A stretch of 64,000 bases of DNA from Sedimentisphaera salicampi (lineage in GTDB: Bacteria; Planctomycetota; Phycisphaerae; Sedimentisphaerales; Sedimentisphaeraceae): assembly GCF_002117005.1 (NCBI RefSeq), contig NZ_CP021023.1, positions 248,001-312,000 on the forward strand. The letters run 5' to 3'. The notes below the pieces were generated by a model, which saw only the letters and a program-made list of their open reading frames with translations, was not told the origin of the DNA and searched no databases. This document shows, piece after piece, positions 52,468 to 62,967 of the stretch. The first letter of the stretch is position 1; every line of letters begins with the position of its first letter. The translations under genes were made by a program, and so were the position numbers.

Positions 52468-53612
52468 TGGGCAAGAAGATAACAATATGCACCTTTATCG
52501 ATGCTTTCGGATGGGAAGTTTACAAGAGGTACGGTTTTCTGGATGATATTCTTCCGGAGGCGAGAAGGCTTCGTACAACTTTCGGCTTCTCTTCAGCAGC
52601 AGACCCCTCAATACTTACCGGCCGCTATCCTGATGAGCATACCCACTGGTCGTGCTTTTATTATGCCCCCGAAAATTCGCCGTTCAAACTTATGAAACTG
52701 CTTTCCATACTGCCCCGCCAGATCTTCGACAGAGGCCGTGTACGGCACTGGCTGAGCAAGATACTCGCGAAGTTTTACGGATATACTGGCTATTTCCAAA
52801 TATACAGCGTCCCATTTGAGGTTTTGCCGTATTTTGATTATTTGGAGAAGAGAGATTATTTTGTTCCCGGAGGCATACTCGCTACCGACACCATTTTCGA
52901 CAGGCTCTACAGCGAAGAGATTCCCTATCACTGTTCCAACTGGCGTTTGCCTGAGAAGAGAAATCTCGAGATTGCCAAGGATACAATTAACGAGGGCAAG
53001 ATTGAATTTATGTATCTCTATCTCCCCAAGCTTGATGCTGTTATGCACGAATTCGGGAATAATGCTCCGCAGGTGGAAGAGAAGATAAGATGGCTTGAAG
53101 AGCAGGTAAGGGAAGTGAAAAAGCTTGCTGAAGAAAAATATGATGAAGTTGCGTTTTTTGCTATCTCAGACCACGGAATGGCTAACGTAACAGAATCGGT
53201 AGATCTGATCTCACAAATAGACTCACTCGGCCTTGAATTTGGCAAGGATTATGTTGCTATGTACGATTCTACTATGGCAAGATTCTGGTTTATGAACGAC
53301 AGCGCCAGAAGCCGGATAACAGAAAAGCTAAATCAATGCAGTAAAGGGTATATAGTAAGCGATGAAGAACTCAAACAGATGCGGGTGTTCTTTGAAGACC
53401 GTAAATTTGGAGAGGTGATTTTCCTGATGAATGCCGGCACCTTGATAGTCCCGAGCTTTATGGGGCTTAAGAGCATTCCCGGAATGCACGGCTATCATCC
53501 GGATGACAAAGATTCTTACTGTTTTATAAAGTCCGACAGGCATATACCCGAAGACGTAAATTCAATAACTGATATTAGAAGAGCCTTGGAGCGAGAGATC
53601 TCTAATGTATGA
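52467..53612 (+). CDS. Alkaline-phosphatase-superfamily hydrolase/phosphotransferase
   Basis: 381 residues, no signal peptide or membrane helix, so cytoplasmic. Metal residues match the nucleotide-pyrophosphatase/phosphodiesterase branch: FIDAFGW at the N-terminus, a candidate nucleophile in SSAADPSILTGRYPDEHTHW, LPKLDAVMHEFG, and AISDHGMANV plus PGMHGYHPDD near the end. Most relatives are exported, so an intracellular form inside an exopolysaccharide locus is unusual. Start overlaps the previous stop (TGATG) and its own stop overlaps the next start by 8 bp. It may act on a phospho-linked precursor made by the two preceding gene products. Confidence 0.85.
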   Translation: MGKKITICTFIDAFGWEVYKRYGFLDDILPEARRLRTTFGFSSAADPSILTGRYPDEHTHWSCFYYAPENSPFKLMKLLSILPRQIFDRGRVRHWLSKILAKFYGYTGYFQIYSVPFEVLPYFDYLEKRDYFVPGGILATDTIFDRLYSEEIPYHCSNWRLPEKRNLEIAKDTINEGKIEFMYLYLPKLDAVMHEFGNNAPQVEEKIRWLEEQVREVKKLAEEKYDEVAFFAISDHGMANVTESVDLISQIDSLGLEFGKDYVAMYDSTMARFWFMNDSARSRITEKLNQCSKGYIVSDEELKQMRVFFEDRKFGEVIFLMNAGTLIVPSFMGLKSIPGMHGYHPDDKDSYCFIKSDRHIPEDVNSITDIRRALEREISNV

Positions 53613-55653
53613 ACCTGACAATGATCAGCATTTAACCCACTCATTTGACCCTGCTGCAAGAGGCTTGATGCATGCCCAGCAGGAAATGGGGGGAATGAAC
53701 CTCCTTATAAGGCTTAATTTTAAGTATATACTTAAGCTCTTGCTGTACTGGCTTCTGCCTATTACCATGATCTCGATCGGCTCGGGGCTTGCTTCATTTT
53801 TCTATATCTCAAAATACAAAACCAAGGTTTACACCACTCAGGCAATTATGGTTAGGCTCGGCCGAAACGAAGAGGGGCCGTATCTGTATCCTCAGGTTGA
53901 TGCTAATACTGTTCTGGAAACAGTTAAGATAAGACGAAATCTGGAAAAGGTGATAGACCGGCTGGATCTTGAAATGAATGTGAGGGATCTATACGGGATT
54001 ATAAAGGTTCGTGCAGGGAATCGGTCTGATACTTTTTACGTAACCACCACTTACAAGGATCCCGAGCTTTGCAAAGATATAGCAAATACAATGTGCGAGG
54101 TTTTTATTGAAACTTATTCGAAGGTTTTCAATGAATCTGCTCAGGAGGTTTATCAGTACTATCTCAGTCAAAGGGAGAAAGTGTTTCAGCAGGTTAGCGA
54201 TGCTGAAGATGAGCTGAAAAAGGTTAAGGAAAAGCTGGGCGTGATCCAGCCGGATCAAGAGCTCGAAATGAAGATGGGTCAGCTCAGTGATGCGGAGGTG
54301 GCTTATCAGGAAGCCCTTATGAAGAAGGAGGAGCTCAATTCTAAAATTGAGGATATGAAGAAAAGGATTGCCGACCTGCCGGAGAAGATTCAGGTTAGTG
54401 AAACTATTACAAGAGAGAGCGGCAAAGAAATCGAAATGCTTGAGCGGGAACTTGAAAGGAGCCTTCAGAGATACACAGAGAATAACCCCAAGATAAAAGA
54501 GATGAAGCTCAAGCTTAAGCAGCTTAAAAAGTACAAACAAGAGAATGCTCAGGAAAAGGAAGTCCCGGACAGCAGGACATTTTCACTTAACACGATTCGT
54601 CAAGATCTCGAATCGCAGCTCACTTCTATGAAGAATGAGTATGTAGTTTTGGATGAAACTATTTCAAAAAGAAAAAAACGCATTGAGGAGATTCGTTCAG
54701 AGCTCAAAGGCATTTCAAATATTCAGGAGGAATATATGAATGCCAAGCATAAAGTTGATGTTTCACGAGAGCTTTTGGACGTTATAGACAGACGAATATC
54801 TGAAGTTAGGATAGCTAAGGATTCAAGTTCCCACGATATAGGTATCCTTGAAAGGGCGGTTGCTCCGGTTTTCCCGGAGCCCACAGGCCGGAAAATTCTG
54901 GCAATTGTTTCAACCTTCGGCACCGCTTTCTTCGGCGTGGTATTTGTGCTGGTTTATGCAATATTTAGTCCGGGCGTCAAGGTGCCCGGAGACCTTGATT
55001 CCATGACAGCCGTTGAATTTATAGGAACTCTTCCCAAAAAGAAGAATTCTACCCTTACCACTTATTTTTCTACGCTTCAGGTGGTGGTTAATAAGATCGA
55101 CCAGCTCACAAGCAGCGGTACTATAATGGTAAGCTTCTCTTCAGTGAAGAATAAAGAGGGTAAGAGCACAATAATGGATGATATAACAGATATGAAATCC
55201 GTTACAGGCAAGAGGTTTTTGATCCTAAAGCGTGTAGTAGAAGAAGACGCAAAGAGGATTATTCAGGTGCCAAAGGAATCTATAATCAATTTCCAAGACT
55301 TCAGGGAAGAGAATATGGATCTGCCCGAGCCGGTTAGGATAAATGAAAGGGTCTCAAGGCTTTACTATATTATCGACAGCAACGTCAGCAAGATGAACAT
55401 TCTTCCCGAAATGGTGGAAAACTTCAAAAACAGCTTCTCAGAATATGATTACATCTTCGTTGAGCTGTTTTCTCCGAAGAAAAATTATCAGGTTTCCAGC
55501 TGCATTATGCATTCTTCAAACTACAATATTCTTGTAACAAAGTATGGAAGCAATACAGTATCTGCTTTGGATAAGGTTACCAAACTTGCTTCAGCAGGGA
55601 CCGACAAAAAAGTTGGTACAGTGATTAATTTTGGTGATTTAAGTTTGGGTTGA
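53605..55653 (+). CDS. Wzz-type chain-length protein with degenerate BY-kinase domain
   Basis: 682 residues. Membrane helix 1 (~45-70, LLLYWLLPITMISIGSGLAS), a periplasmic part with long coiled coil (~180-440), membrane helix 2 (~425-455, AIVSTFGTAFFGVVFVLVYA) and a cytoplasmic C-terminus (~470-682). That part keeps a Walker-A-like FSSVKNKEGKST, but the Asp of Walker A-prime and Walker B are gone (FLILKRV and YIFVELFS) and no C-terminal tyrosine cluster exists. The GTVIN strand near the end still fits the fold. It sets polymer length with the Wza-like protein downstream; kinase activity is not expected. Confidence 0.88.
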   Translation: MYEPDNDQHLTHSFDPAARGLMHAQQEMGGMNLLIRLNFKYILKLLLYWLLPITMISIGSGLASFFYISKYKTKVYTTQAIMVRLGRNEEGPYLYPQVDANTVLETVKIRRNLEKVIDRLDLEMNVRDLYGIIKVRAGNRSDTFYVTTTYKDPELCKDIANTMCEVFIETYSKVFNESAQEVYQYYLSQREKVFQQVSDAEDELKKVKEKLGVIQPDQELEMKMGQLSDAEVAYQEALMKKEELNSKIEDMKKRIADLPEKIQVSETITRESGKEIEMLERELERSLQRYTENNPKIKEMKLKLKQLKKYKQENAQEKEVPDSRTFSLNTIRQDLESQLTSMKNEYVVLDETISKRKKRIEEIRSELKGISNIQEEYMNAKHKVDVSRELLDVIDRRISEVRIAKDSSSHDIGILERAVAPVFPEPTGRKILAIVSTFGTAFFGVVFVLVYAIFSPGVKVPGDLDSMTAVEFIGTLPKKKNSTLTTYFSTLQVVVNKIDQLTSSGTIMVSFSSVKNKEGKSTIMDDITDMKSVTGKRFLILKRVVEEDAKRIIQVPKESIINFQDFREENMDLPEPVRINERVSRLYYIIDSNVSKMNILPEMVENFKNSFSEYDYIFVELFSPKKNYQVSSCIMHSSNYNILVTKYGSNTVSALDKVTKLASAGTDKKVGTVINFGDLSLG

Positions 55654-55662
55654 TGTATAGAT

Positions 55663-56709
55663 ATGATTAGATGCACGATTTACATTTTGCTTGCTTCTCT
55701 TTTTCTTGGTTGTGCAAACAGAGAGAGATTCGTTCCGCACATAGTAGATTCACCGGAGATGGATAAGGCCGCCTATACATTTGTAGGCGCAAGGCCAAGA
55801 ACAGAGCAGCAGGTGGTTGAACAGTTAAGAGAGCTTCAGAAGGTGCGGATGGAGCCCTACACTATCGGGATGTCTGATGTGCTTGATGTTCAGGTTTATA
55901 ATGAGCCTGAGCTGAGTTCCAAAAATCTGACAGTTCGAACCGACGGATGTATTTCTCTGCCTTTGGTTGGTGATATAGAGGTTATGGAGCTCTCAGTAGC
56001 TCAGGCTACAGGAAAAATAGAAAAGGCTTACGAAAAGTATCTTGTAGAGCCGAGGGTTACTTTGAACCCCGTGGAAATGAAAAGCGGGAGTTTTACAATT
56101 CTCGGAAAGGTAACAGACTCGGGTACTTTCCCGATTTCAAGCCAGATGAATCTGCTGGATGCTATTGCAACAGCAGGGGGATTTCAAACGGGTATGTTTC
56201 GAGGGAACACTGTTGAAATGGCCGATCTGGAAAATTCTTACATAGTACGAGACGGAAAAACCCTACCCGTTGATTTTGTTAAACTTATCCGTGAGCAGGA
56301 TATGCTGCACAATATACCTCTTCTGCCCGGGGATTATATATATGTGCCTTCTACAAGGAATCAGGAAATATACGTCTTTGGTGCTGTACCATCGCCGGCG
56401 GCTTATGCCTATCGCGATAATATGACAGTAAGCCATGCGATAACTTACTCCGGCGGCTTCAAGATTGGTGCAAGAAGGAAGGATCTCAGAGTTGTGAGGG
56501 GAGGGCTGAGCAATCCTGTAGTGTTTACGGTTAATTATCCCGAGATACTCGACGGCCAGATGCTGGACTTCAAATTGAAACCCGGAGATATCGTATATGT
56601 CCCACAGACGCCTATAGCTAACTGGAATGATTTGATCAGCCAGATTATGCCTACTTTCGAAACCCTTGATTATGCAGGCGTTACCAACAATGAGGACAAC
56701 GGGCGTTGA
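55663..56709 (+). CDS. Wza-type polysaccharide export lipoprotein
   Basis: 348 residues. Signal with lipobox FLGC, so a lipid-anchored outer-membrane export protein. A poly-export domain (YTIGMSDVLDVQVYNEPELS, VRTDGCISLPLVGDIEV) is followed by two SLBB-type domains (FTILGKVTDSGTFPI, IYVFGAVPSPAAYAY) and a PGDIVYVPQTP strand. It forms the channel through the outer membrane in Wzy-dependent export. The stop overlaps the TTG start of the polymerase gene by 4 bp (TTGA). Confidence 0.95.
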   Translation: MIRCTIYILLASLFLGCANRERFVPHIVDSPEMDKAAYTFVGARPRTEQQVVEQLRELQKVRMEPYTIGMSDVLDVQVYNEPELSSKNLTVRTDGCISLPLVGDIEVMELSVAQATGKIEKAYEKYLVEPRVTLNPVEMKSGSFTILGKVTDSGTFPISSQMNLLDAIATAGGFQTGMFRGNTVEMADLENSYIVRDGKTLPVDFVKLIREQDMLHNIPLLPGDYIYVPSTRNQEIYVFGAVPSPAAYAYRDNMTVSHAITYSGGFKIGARRKDLRVVRGGLSNPVVFTVNYPEILDGQMLDFKLKPGDIVYVPQTPIANWNDLISQIMPTFETLDYAGVTNNEDNGR

Positions 56710-58046
56710 TAGAAGCTAAGTACATACAGTTTTTTCTGATTTTTATAACTGTTGTGCCGGTATGCTCTATCGTTATAAACCGGTTCCCTAAAACCTCATG
56801 GTTTTTTCTGGGTTTTTGCATATTTTTTACTTCAAAGCTGATAGACATAAATTTTTTCTCTCACGAATGGTTCCGAGGAACTTCAAGGGGCTTTGCGATT
56901 GGAATGGTGGATATGACAGTTATTATACTGCTCACCTACGCAATATCGAAAAAGGATAAATATCATCTTACCGGCTTGCCCAAGGGTTCACTGCTTTTCG
57001 GAGTTTTTTTTCTCGGCTGCGTTCTTTCAATGGTAAATGCGGAAAACAAACTGTTCTCCGGTTTTGAGCTGTTCAAATTTTTAAGGGTTTATACATTCTT
57101 CTGGCTGATGAACAATCTTCTTGTTACTCCTAAAATCATCAGAAGAGCATTTATATTTACTTCTTTTATAGCTATATATATAGCTATACTTGTAGCACAG
57201 CAGAAATATCTTATAGGCGAATTCCAGTCTTCAGGTCCTTTTCCGCATCAGAATTCGATGGTTATGTATATTTCTGTTTTTCTGTGCGTACACTTTTCAA
57301 TGCTGATGTCTGCAAAAAAAACACCTGAGATGCTGTATTGGATTTTTATTATCGGGTTAGAGTTTTTCTGTGTTGTCTCAAGCCTTTCAAGAGCGGGTAT
57401 GTTATGCACCATAATAGGTGTGTTCATTGTTTTCGTTCAGCAGATATCCTGGAGATTCAGTATGCGCAAGGTATTTGTTATCACGCTCTTCGCGCTAGTG
57501 GGCATGGCTGGGCTTTTGAAAGCGCTGGATTCTATTGTGGAGAGATTTGTCAATGCCCCTGAGGCATCTGCTGAAACCAGAGTTTCTCTTGCAATAGCTG
57601 CTCAAAAGATGGCAGATGAGAACATATTAGGAGTTGGAATAAATAATTTTACAAGGTATATGACTGTCGATTATCCTTACATAAGCCATATAGATATAGG
57701 TTGGGACGGCACTTTAGAAAATCAGGGGGCGCTTGTAGAAACAGTTTATTTGCTTACTGCCGCAGAAACCGGCTGGTATAATCTGGGAATATTTATTGCT
57801 TTCATTTTTTCATTTTATTTCAGGAATATTATGAATATCTTTAAGGCAAATGATATGAGGCTTAAAGTGATTTCAATGGGGCTCTGGGGCAGTTTGACGG
57901 CCATTTATGTGCAGTCAACGCTTGAATGGGTTCTCAGGCAAACTAACAACTTGTATCAGTTGATGTTTGTTTTTGCAGTTATTAATTGTGTGGACAGAAT
58001 AAACAGAAAAGGCACCTTGCTTAAGCCTGCTGCAATGCTCAAGTAG
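56706..58046 (+). CDS. O-antigen ligase/Wzy-type polymerase
   Basis: 446 residues with about 11 hydrophobic helices and a large periplasmic loop (~270-345). The WaaL/Wzy-family stretch GPFPHQNSMVMYIS and the loop segment ETRVSLAIAAQKMADENILG, NNFTRYM fit the O-antigen ligase superfamily, which joins repeat units in the periplasm. TTG start overlaps the Wza-like stop (TTGA), and no better start occurs nearby. Ligase versus polymerase cannot be told apart from sequence, but with Wzx, Wzz and Wza present polymerase is likelier. Confidence 0.87.
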   Translation: MIEAKYIQFFLIFITVVPVCSIVINRFPKTSWFFLGFCIFFTSKLIDINFFSHEWFRGTSRGFAIGMVDMTVIILLTYAISKKDKYHLTGLPKGSLLFGVFFLGCVLSMVNAENKLFSGFELFKFLRVYTFFWLMNNLLVTPKIIRRAFIFTSFIAIYIAILVAQQKYLIGEFQSSGPFPHQNSMVMYISVFLCVHFSMLMSAKKTPEMLYWIFIIGLEFFCVVSSLSRAGMLCTIIGVFIVFVQQISWRFSMRKVFVITLFALVGMAGLLKALDSIVERFVNAPEASAETRVSLAIAAQKMADENILGVGINNFTRYMTVDYPYISHIDIGWDGTLENQGALVETVYLLTAAETGWYNLGIFIAFIFSFYFRNIMNIFKANDMRLKVISMGLWGSLTAIYVQSTLEWVLRQTNNLYQLMFVFAVINCVDRINRKGTLLKPAAMLK

Positions 58047-58098
58047 AGCCTTGTTTTAGTAATATTTCTTAGAATAGCGTTTTTTTAAGGTGATATAA

Positions 58099-59313
58099 AT
58101 GGAAAGAAAACTGAAGATTCTGCTGGGCGGCGTGCCGTTTGGCTGCAATAATGTAGGAGACGAGTGCATACTTGAAAATGTAGTAAAGATTGTTCGGGAG
58201 TATGCGCCGCATTCCGAGATCACTGTAAGCACTAACGACGAGAATGCTGCTAAAAGAAAATTGAATGTGAATACTGTACCTCTTGCATATTTCGAGCCTG
58301 AAGCTGATCGTGATAGTATGGATGCGGCCTTAAAGCAAAGCGATGTGTTTATCTGGAGCGGTGCAACAGGTCTTTCAGACTACCCTCATATAACAACAGA
58401 TATGCTCAAAAAATCGCAAAACGCCGGCACTAAAACAGTAGTTTGGGGTGTGGGTATGAATACATGCCTGAACCCGTTTATGTATCGCCTTCAGCCTGGT
58501 AAACTGAAAAACATCCTTCAGATTGCTGATGCTTTGACCTTCGGAGTTTTTGATTTTGTGAAAAAACAAAATTGCAGAATTGATAAAACAATGCGCCGGC
58601 AAATAGCCAAATCACTTCTGAATTCTGATTTGGTTGTGCTGAGAGATCATCCTACAAAGAGTGAGGTTGAGAAATGCGGGAATGCAGGCGAATTGGTTGT
58701 AGGGGCTGATTCAGCTCTTATACAGGAGCAAACACCGTGGTCTGATGCCCCGTTCTCTTCAAAGGTTAGGGAGTTTTGTGAGTCTAAAAAACAGAAGGTT
58801 GGTATTTGTATTTCTGCCCAGCGGCAGGTTCAGAACAGCAGGGGACTGGTTGATTTTCTCGACAAGCTCACAGAGCAGGGGGTTGGGATTATATTTGTGC
58901 CTATGAACCCTGTAACAGATTCTGAATTGATGAATCAGATAAAAATGCAGATGAGAAGCCCTGAAAATTCACTGCTGCTTGAGGGTAGATACGAACCAGC
59001 GGATATACTTGCTCTAACCTCAAAACTGGATTGCATAATAAGCAGCCGCCTGCACCTGCTGATACTCTCTTCAATTCTACATGTGCCGTTTATTGGTATA
59101 AGCAGAGGGTCTAAAGTCGATAATTTCCTTGCTGAGTTTGGTATGCAGTCTGCCGGAAATGTTGAGAGCTGCAACTTTGAAAGGCTTTATCAGCAAACAG
59201 TTTATCATCTTGGCAGCAGGGAAGAATTTGAAGAGAAGAGTAAAGAAGTGCGTGAAAAACTTTTAAAACGTTTAAAAAATGCTAAAGAGCTCTTAAAAGA
59301 CGTGCTTAGCTGA
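58099..59313 (+). CDS. Polysaccharide pyruvyl transferase family protein
   Basis: 404 residues, CsaB/WcaK-type. N-terminal LLGGVPFGCNNVGDECILEN, WSGATGLSDYP, VVWGVGMNT, VVLRDHPTKSEVEKCG, and C-terminal SRLHLLILSSILHVPFIGIS with LEGRY, the usual motifs. These enzymes put ketal-linked pyruvate from phosphoenolpyruvate onto a sugar of the repeat unit, giving a negatively charged polymer. It lies 52 bp after the polymerase gene with AAGGTG before the ATG. Confidence 0.9.
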   Translation: MERKLKILLGGVPFGCNNVGDECILENVVKIVREYAPHSEITVSTNDENAAKRKLNVNTVPLAYFEPEADRDSMDAALKQSDVFIWSGATGLSDYPHITTDMLKKSQNAGTKTVVWGVGMNTCLNPFMYRLQPGKLKNILQIADALTFGVFDFVKKQNCRIDKTMRRQIAKSLLNSDLVVLRDHPTKSEVEKCGNAGELVVGADSALIQEQTPWSDAPFSSKVREFCESKKQKVGICISAQRQVQNSRGLVDFLDKLTEQGVGIIFVPMNPVTDSELMNQIKMQMRSPENSLLLEGRYEPADILALTSKLDCIISSRLHLLILSSILHVPFIGISRGSKVDNFLAEFGMQSAGNVESCNFERLYQQTVYHLGSREEFEEKSKEVREKLLKRLKNAKELLKDVLS

Positions 59314-59369
59314 CTTAACAGCTTGTTTTACATTGCCTTCTTAAGGTGAAATAATTAAGAGAGAATTAA

Positions 59370-61001
59370 ATGTCCAACTTTGGTGTTGCTAAAAAAATGT
59401 TCCTGAACACCCTGTCCAATTACGGACTGCTGCTGTTTAATATGATCTCAATGATCATATTAGTGAGAGTTCAGTTTACAGGGCTCTCAAGGCAGGATTA
59501 TGGCTTTTGGGGGCTTTTATGGACAATCTTCGGCTATTCTCTGCTTCTTGATTTCGGTCTTGGTACAGCTGTTCAGAAATACGCCAGTCAGGTAACAGTA
59601 AATAAGAACTGGGAGCGATTCAACAAACTTGTATCCACTGTATTTTTCAGTTATTGGTTTATTTCTCTTATCATAATTGTCGCTACAGTGATTATAAGCA
59701 TTTTTATTGAGCCAATCAGCAATCTTGAACCGGGCAGTAACGTTGATTACTACAGAAAAGTTTTCCTTCTATTCGGTTTTGGGACGGCTCTCATTTTCCC
59801 TGTAGGATTCTCTCCAGGACTTCTGCGGGGAATACAGCTTATCTGGTTGAGAAACAACATAGATGCTGTTTTTGCGGCTCTTAATCTCATTGTTATGGTG
59901 TGGCTTATAAAAAACGGCTACGGGCTGTGGGAAATGACAATAGCAACAGTTTTAAATCATATAGGCAGCAAGATAGTTATGCTGATATACGCCTTTATCA
60001 AACTGGAGCATATGAGAATCAGTTTTAGGTTTTTCTCACCTTCAATGATAAAAGAGGTTATGGGCTTTTCGATATTTGTTTACCTTATAATCTGCAGCAA
60101 ACTCATAATCTTCAGGACAGACAATTTGGTAATTTCAGCAAGTATAGGTGTGGCATTCGTGGCGTATTATCAGGTTGCCAGCAAGCTTGGCAGCGTTTTT
60201 CAAAGCTTTGCAATGCAGTTCAATGATAATCTCGGCCCTGTGGCTTCAGTTATGCATACTTCTGGTGATCTGGATTCCCTTGCGAGAATGCAGCTTTACT
60301 CCAGCAGGGTGATAGCCTTTATTTCTACGATGATGCTTGTGCCGCTTATTATTTTCGTCGGACCGCTTTTTGAAACATGGTTAGACCTAACAAGGGCTGA
60401 AAGCCAAATCTGCGCTGTCATACTTCTGGTTTCGCAGTACTTCTACGTTGTAATGCGAAGCAGCTCTATCCAGATACTGCTGATGTGCGACCGGCAGAAG
60501 GAATTGGCAATTGTTTCTGTGATTGAGTGTCTTGCGAATTTGCTAATAAGTGTTATACTCGTTAGAATGATGGGAATAATAGGCGTAGCTATAGGAACTT
60601 TGGTTCCAAATGTCTTTTTCGGTTGTGTTTACAATGTGCCGACAGCATGCAGATTTGCAAAAGTGTCGCCGCTTTATTTCCTGAAATATTCTGTACTAGG
60701 TAGTTTGGTAACCGGATTGGTAATTGCAGCAATTACGTTTTTCCTTAAAGACACTGTTTACCCTCTTATTGTTTCGGGGGTATTGAATATTGCCGCAGGG
60801 GAAAATGCAGGGATGATTGTCAGGTATTTTGCTGAGCATTCAGGTATGTTAAAGCTGCTGGCATTAGTCTTTTTATCAGCCCTGTCTTGCGGAATGTATA
60901 TGATGTTGTTCTATACAATAGGAATTAAAAAACAGGAACGAGCAGATTTAAATAAGCTGATTGCAGATTTCTTTAATAGGAAATTGAGAAGGAGTGCTTA
61001 A
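59370..61001 (+). CDS. Wzx-type flippase (MATE/MOP superfamily)
   Basis: 543 residues with about 14 hydrophobic helices. Typical of the polysaccharide-transporter group: [20 protein letters not shown] at the start, [14 protein letters not shown], and [21 protein letters not shown] in the middle. It moves lipid-linked repeat units across the inner membrane. The stop overlaps the start of the hybrid kinase by one base (TAATG). Confidence 0.92.
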   Translation: MSNFGVAKKMFLNTLSNYGLLLFNMISMIILVRVQFTGLSRQDYGFWGLLWTIFGYSLLLDFGLGTAVQKYASQVTVNKNWERFNKLVSTVFFSYWFISLIIIVATVIISIFIEPISNLEPGSNVDYYRKVFLLFGFGTALIFPVGFSPGLLRGIQLIWLRNNIDAVFAALNLIVMVWLIKNGYGLWEMTIATVLNHIGSKIVMLIYAFIKLEHMRISFRFFSPSMIKEVMGFSIFVYLIICSKLIIFRTDNLVISASIGVAFVAYYQVASKLGSVFQSFAMQFNDNLGPVASVMHTSGDLDSLARMQLYSSRVIAFISTMMLVPLIIFVGPLFETWLDLTRAESQICAVILLVSQYFYVVMRSSSIQILLMCDRQKELAIVSVIECLANLLISVILVRMMGIIGVAIGTLVPNVFFGCVYNVPTACRFAKVSPLYFLKYSVLGSLVTGLVIAAITFFLKDTVYPLIVSGVLNIAAGENAGMIVRYFAEHSGMLKLLALVFLSALSCGMYMMLFYTIGIKKQERADLNKLIADFFNRKLRRSA

Positions 61002-62941
61002 TGAGCGAACAAAATAGAATCTTAGTAATCGAAGACAATAAAAATGACAGTTCACTTATCAGGCTGTCTTTCAAAAAATCAAGGCACTCTAATCTTCTCA
61101 AGGCAGATTTTGCAGAAGACCTCAAAACCGGTCTGGATTACATTCAAAACAACAGCTACAATCTCGTTCTCACTGATCTCGGGCTTCCGGACAGTGAAGG
61201 CGTTGCTACGCTTACTAGCGTGAAAAAGAATTCTGAAGACATCCCTATTATCGTGCTTACAGGTCTTGATGATGACAAGATCGGCCTTGAATCTATTAAA
61301 AACGGGGCTTCAGATTACATCGTTAAAAACGATCAGATGATTCACTCTCTGCCTCAGTTTATACTTTATGCAATTGAGAGAAACAAGGTTGAAAAAAAGG
61401 TTAGAGAAGAAGCGGCCAAGCTGAAAGCCATTTTCGCCAATATTAATGATGGCATAGCATCTGTTGATGAATCCGGAAAAATAATTGAGGTCAACAAGCG
61501 CTTCGCTGATTGTTTCAATACTATGAGAAGCTCGCTTGTAGGAAAGTACCTTAAAGATCTCGGTGAATTCGGCAGCTTTGTTTCGGGTAAAATGGATACT
61601 CAGCCGTGCAATAAGCCCTCTGAACCCTGTACATACGAAATTGGAAACCGGGTTTATGAGGTTAAGCTCAGCGCCGTTCAGGGGGCAGACCAGAAGGGCG
61701 GGTATATCATAACTCTTATGGATGTCTCTGAGCTTCTCAGGGCTAAAGAGGCAGCTGAGAGAGCTAATCAGGCAAAAAGCGATTTTCTTGCAAATATGAG
61801 CCACGAAATCCGAACGCCGATGAACGCAATAATAGGGATATCGCAAACCCTTTCAAAATACAATTTAGACAACCTTACGGAAAAACAGATTGAAGGGCTC
61901 AAAATAATTAACGAAAGCGGCCAGAGGCTCTTGCTGCTAATAAACGATATCCTCGATCTATCCAAGATTGAAGCGGGCAGGCTGGATATTAAATATGACG
62001 TGTTCGATCCTCAGGAGCTGCTGCTGCCTCTGAGGAGTGTTGCAAAGGGGATGGTGGGTGATAAAGATGTTGAAGTTGCCCTTGAGATCGGTAGCTCCGT
62101 TCCGGATCTTATCTATTCAGACAAGCAAAAGGTAAATCAGGTTCTCCTTAACATACTTGGAAACGCTGTCAAATTCACCGATCAGGGCACGGTATATCTG
62201 AGGTGTTTTCTCAAGGACGATATGCTGAAATTTGAGATTGAGGATACCGGAATCGGTATTGCCCAGGAAGATATGAACGGTATTTTTGATGAGTTCAAGC
62301 AGGTGGACAGCTCTACAACAAAAAAATATTCCGGCACAGGGCTTGGCCTTGCGATATGTAAAAAGCTTCTCAACCTTCTCGGTGGCGGCATAAAGGCCGA
62401 GAGCGAGGTGGGCAAAGGAACTAAGTTCAAGTTTTCTGTTCCTGCGAATTTAGATAAGATCAAGGCCAGAGAAGCCGGCGGCTATCAGCTCCCAGGAGAA
62501 GAATACGATAAATCATCTGGACAGCTTAGTGCCTACCAGAGCAGCACTGCCCTTGGTGAAGGCTCTTCAGAGGAGGCAGAGATAAAGATGCCCCGTGTTT
62601 TGCTTGTGGAGGATAACAAATTCGGCAGAATCACGGTTCAGATGATGGTAGGTGATTTGTATAAGGTAGAAAGTGCGGAGAACGGCAAGGTAGCGCTTGA
62701 TATGCTGGAAGAATCAAGCTATGATGTTATTCTGATGGATATAATGATGCCCGAGATGGACGGTGTAACAGCGTTTAGAAAACTCCGTGAAAGAGGACTT
62801 GATGTTCCTGTTATAGCATTAACAGCCAAGGCTATGAAAGGGGACAGAGACAGTTTGCTCTCAGAAGGCTTCAACTCGTATGTCTCAAAGCCTGTTGACA
62901 GAGATACGCTGGTTGATGCAATACAGAGTATGCTTGATTGA
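61001..62941 (+). CDS. Cytoplasmic hybrid sensor histidine kinase (REC-PAS-HK-REC)
   Basis: 646 residues, no membrane helix. Receiver 1 (~5-120; [28 protein letters not shown] with the phosphoacceptor Asp), a PAS domain (~140-255; [20 protein letters not shown]), HisKA ([13 protein letters not shown] with the autophosphorylated His), HATPase ([34 protein letters not shown]), and receiver 2 (~530-646; [31 protein letters not shown]). It is co-transcribed with the flippase. The receiver of the 40891 protein is an obvious candidate target, since no other response regulator is in the locus. Confidence 0.93.
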   Translation: MSEQNRILVIEDNKNDSSLIRLSFKKSRHSNLLKADFAEDLKTGLDYIQNNSYNLVLTDLGLPDSEGVATLTSVKKNSEDIPIIVLTGLDDDKIGLESIKNGASDYIVKNDQMIHSLPQFILYAIERNKVEKKVREEAAKLKAIFANINDGIASVDESGKIIEVNKRFADCFNTMRSSLVGKYLKDLGEFGSFVSGKMDTQPCNKPSEPCTYEIGNRVYEVKLSAVQGADQKGGYIITLMDVSELLRAKEAAERANQAKSDFLANMSHEIRTPMNAIIGISQTLSKYNLDNLTEKQIEGLKIINESGQRLLLLINDILDLSKIEAGRLDIKYDVFDPQELLLPLRSVAKGMVGDKDVEVALEIGSSVPDLIYSDKQKVNQVLLNILGNAVKFTDQGTVYLRCFLKDDMLKFEIEDTGIGIAQEDMNGIFDEFKQVDSSTTKKYSGTGLGLAICKKLLNLLGGGIKAESEVGKGTKFKFSVPANLDKIKAREAGGYQLPGEEYDKSSGQLSAYQSSTALGEGSSEEAEIKMPRVLLVEDNKFGRITVQMMVGDLYKVESAENGKVALDMLEESSYDVILMDIMMPEMDGVTAFRKLRERGLDVPVIALTAKAMKGDRDSLLSEGFNSYVSKPVDRDTLVDAIQSMLD

Positions 62942-62967
62942 ACGAGGCCTGATTTGAGAAAATAAAT

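Noticed and set aside
53989-54540. 183-residue antisense frame in the Wzz-type gene
   Set aside because: Leu/Phe-rich output is what the complement of a Lys/Glu coiled coil gives; it mirrors the real gene.
53605-55653. Calling the chain-length protein an active tyrosine kinase
   Set aside because: Walker A-prime and B aspartates and the C-terminal tyrosine cluster are missing.
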